Assembly: GCA_006386115.1 (NCBI GenBank)
Contig: VFIW01000156.1
Location: forward strand, 1 to 64,000
DNA from: Globisporangium splendens
Taxonomy: Eukaryota > Oomycota > Peronosporomycetes > Pythiales > Pythiaceae
Direction of reading: 5' to 3'
Length of the DNA: 64,000 nucleotides
Made by a program: the position numbers and the translations under genes. This document shows positions 23,543-33,773 of this stretch, one piece after another. The notes beneath the pieces are model-generated. The model made no database searches. It saw only the letters and a list, made by a program, of their open reading frames with translations, and was not told the origin of the DNA. Numbering within the stretch: position 1 is the first letter of the stretch; every line of letters starts with the position of its first letter.

Positions 23543-24807
23543 ATGCTGAACATGACGCGCGTGTCCCGCAGCGTGCTGCGCGCGGCTGCGAGCCGCAGTA
23601 GCCGCGCGCCGTTGGCCGCAGTGACAGCGAGACCGTCCACACTGCAGAGACGCTTCGTGCAGACCAATGCGAGCCAGCAGACGGCGGCTGCTGCGACACA
23701 GAAGGCGGACAACACGAACGCCGCTGCTGGCACCGAAGAAGAAGCGCCAAAGTACAAGCCCGGCTGGTTCAGCCGCAACCCGGGCATCACGCTCGGCGGC
23801 ATCCTGCTCAGCATCGGTCTGTACATCTACCGCGGCACGCAGAACAAGAAAAACTTTGACGCGCTGCAGGCGCCGATCGCCGAGGAAGCCGTGATCTCGC
23901 CCTATGAAGCCTGGGAACTGCGCAGCGCGAATGACATCACGTGAGTTCTCGTGGTGCATTCTGAAAGCGCATATTGAGTTTTGTTGCTCTGCTAATGGAC
24001 ACATGTGCTTTGTGTGTATGCTATTACAACAGCCCCGATGTGTACGAGTCGGTGCGTGCGGGTGTGTTCAAGGCGTTCCCAACGCGCAAGGCTGCGATGG
24101 AGCACTTTGATCAGTACCTGGGCTTCAAGCTCGCCGAGTCCTGTCCAAATGGACTGCGTAACGCGGTGAGTCCGCATATGTGCGCTTAGTTTTTTCATTG
24201 TATCGGATTTTCTTATGTCTAAATGCTCACTCTGCGGTGTCTAGTACCACTTGGAGCGTGTGCTGCTCAGCTTGGAGCGCGATGAGAACAAGAAAATCGA
24301 CGTGGATGCGCTCATGGTAGCGTTCTCCATGGCCGTCAAGGGCGCCGCCGAGGACCGCCTGCAGTGTTTGTTCGATCTCGCGACTGAGTCGTCTGGCGAG
24401 CCTCAGGAGGATGAACCCGAGCGGGAGATCACGCAGCAGCAACTGGAGCGCTTGCTCGGTATAGAAGCCTCTACGTGCCTCTCTGCTCTTATGCTTGTGA
24501 TCTAACCGCACTCGATTTGCTTGGCATGTTGATAGAATTGCTGCTGAAGACGTATCAGATCCCATCGGAGAAGCGCGTGCTCACGGCCGACGAAAAGTAC
24601 CCATTCCAACAATACAAGGCCGCGACGCCGCACGATCTTCTCGAGACCGATCAGCAGGCGCAGGTCGACGCCAAGAAGATCACGGCCGCCGAGGCCAACT
24701 CGCGTTCGTCGTACACGTTCGAAGCGTTTTCCGAGATCATGCGCGGCAAGACGATTTGCGTCTGGGGCGAGTGCTTTGCAAACTCGAAGAAGCGCATGAA
24801 GAACTAA
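23543..24807 (+). CDS. Predicted mitochondrial membrane protein with an EF-hand-like loop
   Basis: Exons 23543-23940, 24033-24165, 24245-24458 and 24536-24807 (all phases consistent) give 338 residues. The N-terminus is a typical mitochondrial presequence (Arg/Ser/Ala-rich, no acids, about 45 residues). A membrane helix ITLGGILLSIGLYIYRG lies near 90. The C-terminal domain carries a loop DENKKIDVDAL near 193, an EF-hand-like calcium site that lacks the central Gly, and a second helical half rich in acid and Gln. The plan of presequence, one membrane span and EF-hand domain recalls MICU-type regulators, but sequence similarity is not evident, so no function is assigned. Confidence 0.8.
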
Positions 24808-24934
24808 TTAGACACATAAATCATAGTAGCATGTGACTTTATCGCCTTGTTGCCGTGCTTCTTTTGCCGTGGGATAATGTATAGAGTGACTGTTTTCAAT
24901 ATCAAATAGGCTTCAGTGTAGTATGCCCATTCAT

Positions 24935-26007
24935 TCAGGGAGCAGTGGTAGCAGATGCTGGCGCCTTCTGATCGGCGTTTGTGAGACGCATGATCGGATG
25001 CGCTTCCACTTGGTTCATCTCTTGGAGCACCTGCAGATGACAAAGGCATGAGATCAAGCAAAGCTGCGAAACATTAAACAAATTGAGGTATTCTTACTTT
25101 TGCTGTGCTGTAGCGAAGTTGGTGGAATTGTCGCATGGGGACTCGCATCGTGCGCGTGTTGCCGTCGCTCGTTTGTATTCTCATCACCACAATGGAACCT
25201 TCGACGTGCCTAGAAGCATAGCAACAACAACAAACGATTAGCTCACACACCTCTCTGTATAGAATGTGTGCAAGATGCACTAGCCTACCATTGCATTTCG
25301 TTGATGCGAGGCAGCGAGAACTTGTTGACACCAACCGCAGTCTCCAATGCACTCCAGCTGCAATAAAATAGGAGCCATATAAATGGGATGCGTTATCGAT
25401 ATTTGCATGCATGCATACTTGGGCATGTGAGCTCCCAACGTACTTGTCTCGAAGCGCTTGCAGGAATGGCAGCCGGAAGTCGCTCGGGATCTTCTGCCGC
25501 AGCGCCTGTTGCTGCGCAAGGGAGTCTTTCTGAGACGCGGAGCTTTCTTCCTGGTCCTGATGCGTCTGCGTCTCCACCACAAGAAAGTTCATGCGGTCGC
25601 GGATGATCGCGGTCAGCAACCGCTTGATCGTGAACGCAAAGCTCAGCAGCACTTGCTCCTCCTGCAATCATCACAAACACCATTAATAAGAAGTAGTGCC
25701 CACACTGCTCTACACGACGGTCACGCACACAACGCGCACCTCCTTCGTCTCGCACTGCGCTTGAATAGCGTCCGCATCAATCGCGTCTTCCAGATCCTAT
25801 CGGCAACAACGACAACAAGCGTGAACCACAAACATCTCGCCGCTACGCTTACACAACAGAACAGAAGCGCTCCCGCACTTTCTCCGCAGCGCAGCACAGT
25901 GCAATCGCGAGCTTCAGGATCGCGCCGAAATGCGCCTTGGCAAACGCCGCGTGCGCCACGACGCGCAGCAGATCCGTCCACTCCTGCGCCGCCGTCGCGA
26001 ACTCCAT
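24935..26007 (-). CDS. COMM domain-containing protein, six exons
   Basis: Exons 25855-26007, 25740-25796, 25444-25661, 25289-25357, 25098-25209 and 24935-25030 join in phase to 234 residues. The helical N-terminal half starts MEFATAAQEWTDLL. The C-terminal COMM domain starts at W-x-VEGSIVVMRIQT and contains the Pro-containing F-x-x-L strand MRVPMRQFHQLRY and terminal helix KVLQEM. COMMD proteins form the Commander/CCC complex with CCDC22 and CCDC93 for endosomal receptor recycling. Which paralogue (COMMD1-10) cannot be decided by eye. It shares a 280-bp divergent promoter with SF3B4. Confidence 0.85.
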
Positions 26008-26287
26008 TTTCCCACACTTTCTTTGTTTCACCTGCTCAAGATCCCATAGACAGAAAGCCATACCTACACTTGCGATTCTCTACAAATTATAGTCTATATT
26101 GGTGAAATTATGTAATATTTTGTGTATATTGGTGATTCACTTGAAGAAAGCTGTCTACTTTTATTGAAACATTTCTAGATAGTGACGTGAACCACTAAAA
26201 AGAGTGCCATCGAATGTCACTACTTGGACGACCCAACCATAACACAAAGCAAAAGCAGAAAAGCACGCAGACACCAAGGGAACCAAC
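26008..26287. promoter_or_regulatory. Divergent promoter between COMMD and SF3B4 genes
   Basis: 280 bp between divergent start codons; AT-rich centre (26080-26170) and an A/C-rich leader before the SF3B4 ATG. No canonical TATA box seen. Confidence 0.4.
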
Positions 26288-27220
26288 ATGTCGGCGGCGA
26301 TCGAGCAGCGCAACCAGGATGCAACGGTGTATGTGGGCAACCTGGACGACCGCGTGTCGGAGGAGCTGCTCTGGGAGCTGATGTTGCAAGCCGGATCCGT
26401 GATCAACGTGCACATGCCGCGCGACAAGGTCACGAACACGCACCAGAACTACGGCTTCGTCGAGTTCCGCACGGAGGAGTGCGCCGAGTACGCGCTCAAG
26501 GTGATGAACATGATCCAGCTCTACGGCAAGGTGATGCGCGTGAAGAAGGCATCGCAGGACAAGAAGAACCTGGACATCGGCGCGAACCTGTTTATCGGCA
26601 ACCTGGACGCCGAGGTGGACGAGAAGCTGCTCTACGACACATTCTCGGCGTTCGGTGGCATCATCGAGACCCCGAAGATCATGCGCGACGCCGAGACCAA
26701 AGTGTCGCGCGGCTTTGGGTTCATCAGCTTCGACTCATTCGAGGCCTCAGACCTCGCTATCGAGTGTATGAACGGACAGTACCTGTGCAATCGACAGGTC
26801 GTCGTGCAGTACGCGTACAAGAAGGACAGCAACAACGAGCGCCACGGCTCCGAGGCCGAGCGGCTACTGGCGCAGAGCAACCCGAACAAGCTCAAGCCGC
26901 ACACACGATTCGCGTTCACGACGCCCGCAGCTGGCGGTGCAGCAGACGCTATGGGAAACAACGGCGCGCTGCCGATGGTGCCTCCGCCGCCGCCGATGGT
27001 ACATCTCAATGGCGGATACATGGCACCGATGGGCTCGATGGGGATGGTGCCGCCGCCCCCGCCACCACCACCACAGAGCATGGGCATGTACCAGATGGGT
27101 ATGGGCGGCATGGCGCCTCCGCCACCACCGCCAATGCCAGCAGGGATGATGGCCAGTCACACTATGATGCCGCCGAATGCAGGCATCCCGCCGCCACCTC
27201 CACCAGCACACTACCAATAG
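26288..27220 (+). CDS. SF3B4: Splicing factor 3B subunit 4 (SAP49)
   Basis: Single exon, 310 residues. Two RRMs lie close together: RRM1 at about 13-90 ([19 protein letters not shown], then YGFVEF) and RRM2 at about 101-179 ([20 protein letters not shown], then [11 protein letters not shown]). The inter-[16 protein letters not shown] linker and the Pro/Gly/Met-rich C-terminus (long Pro runs, GMGGM) are hallmarks of SF3B4. The protein binds U2 snRNP and pre-mRNA near the branch site as part of SF3b. The frame is intact. Confidence 0.95.
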   Translation: MSAAIEQRNQDATVYVGNLDDRVSEELLWELMLQAGSVINVHMPRDKVTNTHQNYGFVEFRTEECAEYALKVMNMIQLYGKVMRVKKASQDKKNLDIGANLFIGNLDAEVDEKLLYDTFSAFGGIIETPKIMRDAETKVSRGFGFISFDSFEASDLAIECMNGQYLCNRQVVVQYAYKKDSNNERHGSEAERLLAQSNPNKLKPHTRFAFTTPAAGGAADAMGNNGALPMVPPPPPMVHLNGGYMAPMGSMGMVPPPPPPPPQSMGMYQMGMGGMAPPPPPPMPAGMMASHTMMPPNAGIPPPPPPAHYQ

Positions 27221-27319
27221 ATTCACACACACGTGCACTCAGTGCACAGAGACGGTAACTAATCGATTAGTGATATATGACGAATAGTAGCTGCAATGCG
27301 TAGCTGTGCGGGTAATGTA

Positions 27320-27563
27320 CTACTCAACGATTGGACCCAATTTTTGGACGATGCTGCTGATGGTCGTAGTGTCAGCACCTTCACGCATCTGCTGTTGTTT
27401 ATCCGGCACGAGCACAGCAAGCGTATCGTTGTCTGCTGAACCCCACGGCTCGATAGCTGCACCTGGAATCAGCGGCTACTGCTCAAGTCCAAATGTCGCT
27501 TGGTTCGCGAAGACCTTCACGGTAGACGGAGCGATTCCTACCGGCATATTTGCCCTTCACGGC
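27320..27563 (-). pseudogene. Possible remnant of a PITH-domain gene
   Basis: One minus-strand frame reads GIAPSTVKVFANQATFGLEQ, an in-frame TAG, then a stretch ending TTTISSIVQKLGPIVE and a stop at 27320-27322. The segments resemble the strands of a PITH domain (TXNL1/PITHD1 family: PxxVKIFxN, then a final TxIxxIxxxGxxVE). A further in-frame TGA lies just upstream near 27561 and no N-terminal part is found. The similarity is by eye and short, so this is tentative. Confidence 0.35.
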
Positions 27564-27784
27564 GTCTCGCAAATGAACGACTCGCGCATTCGAGACAACT
27601 GTTTACCAAAAGGCATCCAAGTTCATTTAATGAAATAAAAAACAAAACCAAATCCAAAGGATTCTTGCATCCAAAAAGAGCGCAGGGATCTTCAGTGGTC
27701 GCGTTTCCTGGTGGCTCTTCGGTGCCGCTCGTGAATTGGCACTCTTCGAAAAACGAAGACCGCACACGAGACCATTTCGAGTTC

Positions 27785-29055
27785 CTCTCAGACATCAGCA
27801 CTCTCATTCGCCGGGCTCGATCACCCGAGTGGCGCTTAAACTGGACTCGATATGCCCCGCCCAGCGTGGCGGCGCAACCTTGACCCAGGTGTTGTGTTTT
27901 ACTTCATCTCCGTCGAGAGTTCTTTCTTTGCCCACTTTATGGGCATTTGCAGGTTGAGAATGGCGAGATCTACGTGATTGGTGGTGCGAATCGAGAAGCC
28001 ACGTGCTTCCATGATGTGCACATCTTTGATTTTGGTAAGACTTGCTTAATCTTTCCAAAGTTGTCGGCGAGATGAGGCTGACTGGTGGCATGGCATTTAC
28101 ACTAATCGTCTCTAAACGACTCATACCGATAGATTCGCGCACGTGGACGCTGCTGCCTTCTTCACGCGACGATTTTCCTCCTCGAAGTGGCCATTCGGCG
28201 GTCGCTGTGGGCTCGAGCATCTACGTCTTTGGCGGTCTCAATACAATGGACTGCGAGGTCTACAATGACGGCCACGTCTTCAACACACGTATGTTGCTTT
28301 CTTGTTCGACACCAATTCTTTCCTAATACCACCCGGATTTGTTCACATGTACCCTGCAGAAACGCGAAAATGGTCGAAAATGGAGGTCACTGGGGATCCG
28401 GCACCGTCGCCTCGCAATGCTCATGCAGCAATTCTTCTACCTCATGACCCGAGAATAGAAGATACTGCCACCCACCGCCGCATACTGATGTTTGGCGGAT
28501 CTTCGCTGGGAAAAGGTGGAGTGCTCGGGAGAGATCCCCGAGCCACGTGAACTCCACTGCGCTGCGCTTGTATCGCCAACCTCGGTCTGCTTCAGCGGCG
28601 GTCGTAATGGAGACGGCAATATCTGCACCGACATGGCGATCCTCGACGTCACAACCTGGGAATGGCAGCTCATCCTCATCTGCGAGTGGAATTGTTGCTC
28701 GCATGTCGCGGCCCAACTCAATGGCTCTCTTGTGAGCTTCGGCGGCTTTGACGGCAGAGCGATCCGTGACGATTGCTGGGTGTACGACGACGATCATGAA
28801 TCCTGGTTGCGTGCGAGCGTCAACACATCACAGCCAGACACCAAGTGCAAAGAGAGTCAAGCGGATTGTCCAGAAACGTTACCTGCGTCGTCTGTGTCAG
28901 CATTGGAGCGCTTTGGGCACGCTGGGTGCTCGATTATACTGCCTTCGGCAGGAACAGGCAAGGTAGACACTCAAGCTCTGCTCATCTTTGGCGGAATGAA
29001 CGCGTCCAGCGACTTGAATGACCTCGTGTTGATCGCGCCAGAGGTGCAGAAATAA
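27785..29055 (+). pseudogene. Kelch-repeat protein gene with two frame breaks
   Basis: Exon-like blocks end at 27888, then 27953-28034, 28133-28288 and 28360-29055, with correct GT/AG borders and phases. They encode a galactose-oxidase-like beta propeller (VIGGANREATCFHDVHIFDF, HSAVAVGSSIYVFGGL, VSFGGFDGR, LLIFGGMNASSDLNDL). Two breaks spoil it. Near 27860 the frame must shift between EWRLNWTRYA and QRGGATLT. Near 28495-28505 the frame runs from ILMFGGSS straight into DLRWEKVECSGE in another phase, which looks like a deletion of the end of one kelch blade. No convincing start codon is seen. A functional version would be a kelch adaptor or scaffold; this copy is probably dead, or the breaks are sequencing errors. 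Confidence 0.75.
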
Positions 29056-29137
29056 AAGCTCTCGTCTGGCGAATGGGATGGATGGGGCTTCTCGTTTTGC
29101 CTGGGCAATATTTCTATTAAGTTGTAATCGCGATGCT

Positions 29138-31286
29138 TTATGCTATTTTTTCTATACCCATCAGTTCCTTGAGAATATCGTACGTTGTGAGGCTGATGCC
29201 GGTGGCCAATGGACTCTGTCGCATGAGGATAAAAGGATTGTGCAAGTTAGTCGACTTTCAACTCGATCTAAGACAGGCATTGCATATTCACTTACTCGCA
29301 TCCAGTTGACGGACACTCCTTTGAAAAAGCCGCGCCAGCCCTCTTTAGCAAAGATAATCCGCGCCGTGGTCGTCATGCCTGTGTATCGCAACTCTCCATG
29401 TGCACCTGGCACAAACCCATCCGTCTGAATTCGTCGGCGAATCGTGTCCATCGGGTATGTCGCTGAATAGTAAATGTGAAGCCAAGTATCATTGTCAGTC
29501 TACCAAAATCGATTCACGGGAATGATGGGAAAAGACACAACGTACTTGTTTGGGCGATACATGCTGCGAAGAAGGAACAGACCAACTTGGAAAACGGATG
29601 CAGCGTCGGTGAGTCCGCTTTCGCATCGCCTTCCAGTCGAGCGTACTTGAATTCCAGCATCTACAAAAAAAGAGACAAACATAGCAGCATGAGTTAGCCT
29701 CGTACTTACATTTGTCAGCAGCAATATCAAGCAAAACGTACCCAATGCTTGAACTTCTCATTGAGCGCGAATCCAATACCTGTGTACGGTAGCGTGCCGA
29801 GCAGAGACGGCACGATACCTCGACTGAACGACCGGGCACCCTCACGCTTGTACATCGACATGACTGCCTCGTACAGGGTGTTGTATTGATATTTCCCTTG
29901 CTGCACCATGTACCGAGCGCGCACAATGTCGAGCGGATACGCCATAATAAGAGACATCCCACCTGCCAGCGAACCCGCTGTCACCAGCTGAAGATTGCTG
30001 AGTTTCTGGTACTGCTGAGGCGATCTGCTTTTCTCAGCTTGTGCAAAATTGTACGCATGGAACTTTCGGCGGAAAAAGTCAAAACTGGAATGTTGAACGC
30101 CTGCGTAGGGAATCACGCGCAAAATGTTGAGCATGTTGCCTCGAAAGAGCGCGCGGAAGCCATCCTGAACGTAGATCTCGCGAGCCAGGTTGAACGCATT
30201 GCGAAAGCTAAAGTGCCGCTTCTCGTTGACTTGAAACATAATCTTGACGCGTTCCACAGGTGCCAACACCGATTTGGCAACGATGCCTGCGGCGCCACCC
30301 GCTACGAACGACTTGGACACGGAGGTAGAACCCTGGGCATCCGTTGAAGTTGTAGCATCCTCAGATTCAAGATCGGTTTCGCTGATAGTTTCGTCTATCT
30401 CTTCAACTGCAATGCGATCCATCGAATCGGTCGATGTTGTGCCAAGTCCATGAGCTTGGCGTTCTCCATTCGACGAGATTCGCTCTGAGCTGTTGCTGCT
30501 ATTGTCGTCTCCTTTCGAAACGGTTCTACTCAGTGGCGATCGAGAGGCACGAGGCTTGATCCGTTCTCTAGACCGCAGAAGTTTCGAGATCTCTACCCTC
30601 AGCACTTCGCGCGGCGGCAGTTCCTCGGGTCGAACAACGAACACACCATCACCTTCGCTCAGTCCAAAGTCGGCAATTGCGATCTGCTGCGCCCACGAAG
30701 TGTACACATTCTGCACAGCCGCCGGACTGATCTCTTTCCAGCGCATCACCCATTCGCAAAACCCATGGAAGTCGATACGTTCTCCTTCGTCACGACTGTT
30801 TCCCGAGATATCGCACCACATGAGTTGTCGCGTCTCCTCGGTCACCAACCGCTTCTCTGGATCCAGCCGCTCAATCTCGTCAAACAGCGCGCGCAGTGTG
30901 ATCGTCCCATCCTTGTCTGGATGCAGATCTTCGAAAAACACGCGCATGATCTCGAGCACCTCGGGGGTCAAGTTGAAATCCGGATTGTATATCTGGAGCG
31001 AGTGGATCGCGTACACCAACTGCTTCTGTCGCTCATCCAGTTCCGGCACGTCTGTCCCCACTGCTGGCGCTGTAGGCTCCTCTTTCTCCTTGTCGCCATC
31101 GACGTACACGAAGCCATCGACCGACAGCGTGCCGCCGTCCGCCAGCACGCCGACTTCTGGGAACGTCGTCGCTTCTTCCGCCCGCGCCTCGTCACCTGCA
31201 GTTCCCACGGCGACGCCACTGCCACTGCACGCGCCTGTGGAGCTGCTGCGCGGCTCGGCGTCTCCTGCTTCCCCCGTGGTCTCCAT
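29138..31286 (-). CDS. EF-hand mitochondrial solute carrier (SLC25 family)
   Basis: Exons 29742-31286, 29546-29660, 29296-29462 and 29138-29215 join in phase to 634 residues. The N-terminal half has EF-hand-like helices (loop HPDKDGTITLRAL near 145, with degenerate first position) and a Ser-rich linker. The C-terminal half has the three carrier repeats. Repeat 1 starts KSFVAGGAAGIVAKSVLAPVERVK, with Glu replacing the usual Asp of PxD. Repeat 2 has YPLDIVRARYM and repeat 3 YPMDTIRRRIQT. The A-P-x-x-RVKI-x-FQ motif resembles CoA/adenine-nucleotide carriers (SLC25A42/A16). Combined with EF-hands the protein looks like a SCaMC-type, calcium-regulated inner-membrane nucleotide carrier. Substrate is inferred. 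Confidence 0.88.
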
Positions 31287-32524
31287 GGCGAACGCGCAGC
31301 CGCCGGACGCTCTCGCCTTCGTTTCCGCGCGCTTCTGCTGCTGGACCGTTGAGGCTTTGAGTCACGTTGGGCTCTCCCCACGCTAGAGCAGTGATGGTTC
31401 TCGTTGCTGGATAGAATCGTGCTGATTGGATGGAATTGAAGTCAGTGCGTGTCTTTGATTCGATAAAAATAGTCCTTGGAATGTATTGCAACTTGAACTT
31501 GACACGACCTTCGCGCAACCTTTTGAGGATCAGATGGTCCGCATGCATGTTGAGGTACCTCAAATCTGCTAACTATTCCTGAAAGGGTCCATTAAATGGA
31601 CTGAGCAAAGGGTCAAAAAGGAAGTTTGACCCATATGCATGGGTCAAATCAACTGTCTAAATGATGAATGCCCCACGCAACCCAACGCAGTCAATATGAA
31701 AGGATATTACTCCAGTGTAGTCTATATGATAGGAAATTGAAGCTGTTCGTCCACTGACCTAACACGACAATCACAATTTTGCCATGCGCTCGGTGAACAA
31801 GATGGGTGAGTGCGACGATAACTTGCAGCCACCGCTCTCTATCGTGCTATTTCGCTGACAGATTCAGTGACCTCATTCAAGCCATGTTCGTGCGCTGTGT
31901 CACACAGATTGCAGCCAAGTCGGAGGCTGTTGGGTCTATCCCTAAAAAAAAGTGCCTTTGTACAAGTCTCCTCCACCATGCCAGCACTCTACACTCATAC
32001 TCGTTGCAGTTCAGCGGTTCCCTCCCAAAGAGCGTTGCCGATTCTTTGGAGAAGCGTCGCTCGCCAAGCAACTGTGGTTGATGGGCTGAACGAAGCCATG
32101 ACGTGCACTCTTTGGTTCACTTGCTGCGCGTTGCAGCCAATCGTGACCTTGTAAAAACGATTCTTTGGTCGTCTCATTGGAAGAAACTGTTCGTGATGCA
32201 AATCCTAGTCGATCCCTGATTGGCTGAACTCTCGTCAGCGTTTTGGTGGTCTTGATTCCTAATCATATCATCTCGAGAACACAGCAAATTCTCTCTAAAC
32301 TGCTACCACACTACACAACAACTTGACACAATGATTTTGTCAACATCTGTGAATGTTGTTATCGATAATAAAGAGGATACTCGAATTTATAATGAAACAG
32401 GGAATCTGGGAACGGTTGCCTAACGAGGGGGAAACTCGCGAGTTGAAGAGACGAGAATGCAGTCATTCCGCAAAACGCACACAAGGCCACAAGCCCAAAC
32501 AGAAAGAAAGAAGCGCGAGTGAAG
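31287..32524. other. Intergenic, 1.24 kb, with palindromes
   Basis: No supported gene. It separates two divergent genes (carrier on -, cytochrome b561 on +), so it holds both promoters. It contains the GGGTCAAA/TTTGACCC palindromic cluster at 31610-31648 and several CCAAT/ATTGG sequences around 32140-32225. Confidence 0.45.
31610..31648. repeat. Nested GGGTCAAA/TTTGACCC inverted repeats
   Basis: TTTGACCCAT at 31625-31634 and ATGGGTCAAA at 31639-31648 are perfect 10-bp inverted arms around ATGC. A third copy, GGGTCAAA at 31610-31617, pairs equally with the middle arm. The core TTGACC is like a W-box or nuclear-receptor half site; a protein-binding role is inference. Confidence 0.8.
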
Positions 32525-33585
32525 ATGACGACGCTGCCGACAAAGAAGATGGAGCTGACGTTCCGCGCATTGGCCCATGTACGAGCTCTTTATATCTACT
32601 CGTATCCATGCTGCCTCCCTAATGTATCCATGTGCCAAATGCCTCTCTTTACAGGGTCTGCCGCTCCTCATCCTCGTGCTCGTGGGGATCTGGATGGGCT
32701 CGGGTCTCACACAGTACGTGAATGTCGGCGGTGTAATCACGGAGAAGGATCTGTCGGGGTTCTCGTGGGCGCACGGTGACGGCCGCGTGTTCAATTGGCA
32801 CCCGGTCCTCATGACGTTTGGCTTTGTGGTGTGTTCCTCGCAAGCGGCGTTGGCGTACATTTCGCTGCCGTTCGACCATGATACCAACAAGCGCATCCAT
32901 CTGTCGTTGCATGTGCTCGGACTTGTGAGTGCGGTTATCGGTACAATCGCCGTGTTTCGCTTCCACATTGAGCACGGCATCACTAACCTGTACAGCCTCC
33001 ACAGTTGGTTGGGTTTGCTCACGGTGATCCTCTTTCTCGGACACGTGAGTGCTTTTCGCTTTTATCTTGTTCCCGGACTGTTTTCTGACTATGTCCCCAT
33101 CCGTCCATTGTTTTCTGTTTGCTGATAGTACCTCGTGAGCTTCTATGTGTTCTTCTACCCTGGCGCTCAACGATCGGTTCGTGCACAAGTGAGTCCCTTC
33201 CACATCGGGTTGGGCATTGGCATCCTCGGCTTGGTCTTCCTTACTGCCGGTAAGATCCTTTGCTGAGCAGCATTGTGTGTGCAAGACATAGATCATCATA
33301 TCTAATCGTCGTTGTGTACCTGTAGCTACTGGCATCTTGGAGAAGCTCTCCTTCAATGCAAGTTGCAACGTGACAGGCACTCTGAACGGGAATCAAGTCA
33401 AGGGCTTTATGGCCGCAGATTGTGTGCTGGGAAACACGATCGGACTGCTTCTCGCGTTTGCTTTTGCTACACTTGTCGTCACGATTTGGTTCTCCAAGCA
33501 CAAGCCAGAGCCATTCCTCGAAGGTGCGGAGTTGGCGCCATTGATCAGCGGTGATCTGAAGGAAGATCATTATGCGCATGCCTAG
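32525..33585 (+). CDS. Cytochrome b561-family transmembrane electron carrier
   Basis: Exons 32525-32578, 32655-33044, 33129-33249 and 33326-33585 give 274 residues with six predicted membrane helices. The family signature is clear: a WHPVLMTFGF helix, then NKRIHLSLHVLGL, YSLHSWLGL and SPFHIGLGIGI, supplying the His pairs that ligate two b-type hemes. The family passes electrons from cytosolic ascorbate or a similar donor to monodehydroascorbate or ferric iron across vacuolar or plasma membranes. The C-terminus ends in a short acidic cytosolic tail. All introns are 70-85 bp. Confidence 0.92.
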
Positions 33586-33589
33586 AGAC

Positions 33590-33632
<43 letters not shown>
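33590..33632. repeat. (GT)n(GA)n microsatellite
   Basis: Pure GT dinucleotides run directly into GA dinucleotides just 3' of the cytochrome b561 stop codon. Confidence 0.95.
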
Positions 33633-33773
33633 AGTGTCCTATGCCGGGTACTGTATCTGTTGTCAGTGTTGTGACTGCTTACTATCGTTTCTTTGCTCAT
33701 TAAATAATGAGAACAGGAAGCTCCAAGGTGATCAACTTTGTATCAATTGCTTGCATGTCTACGTTTGTCCAGA

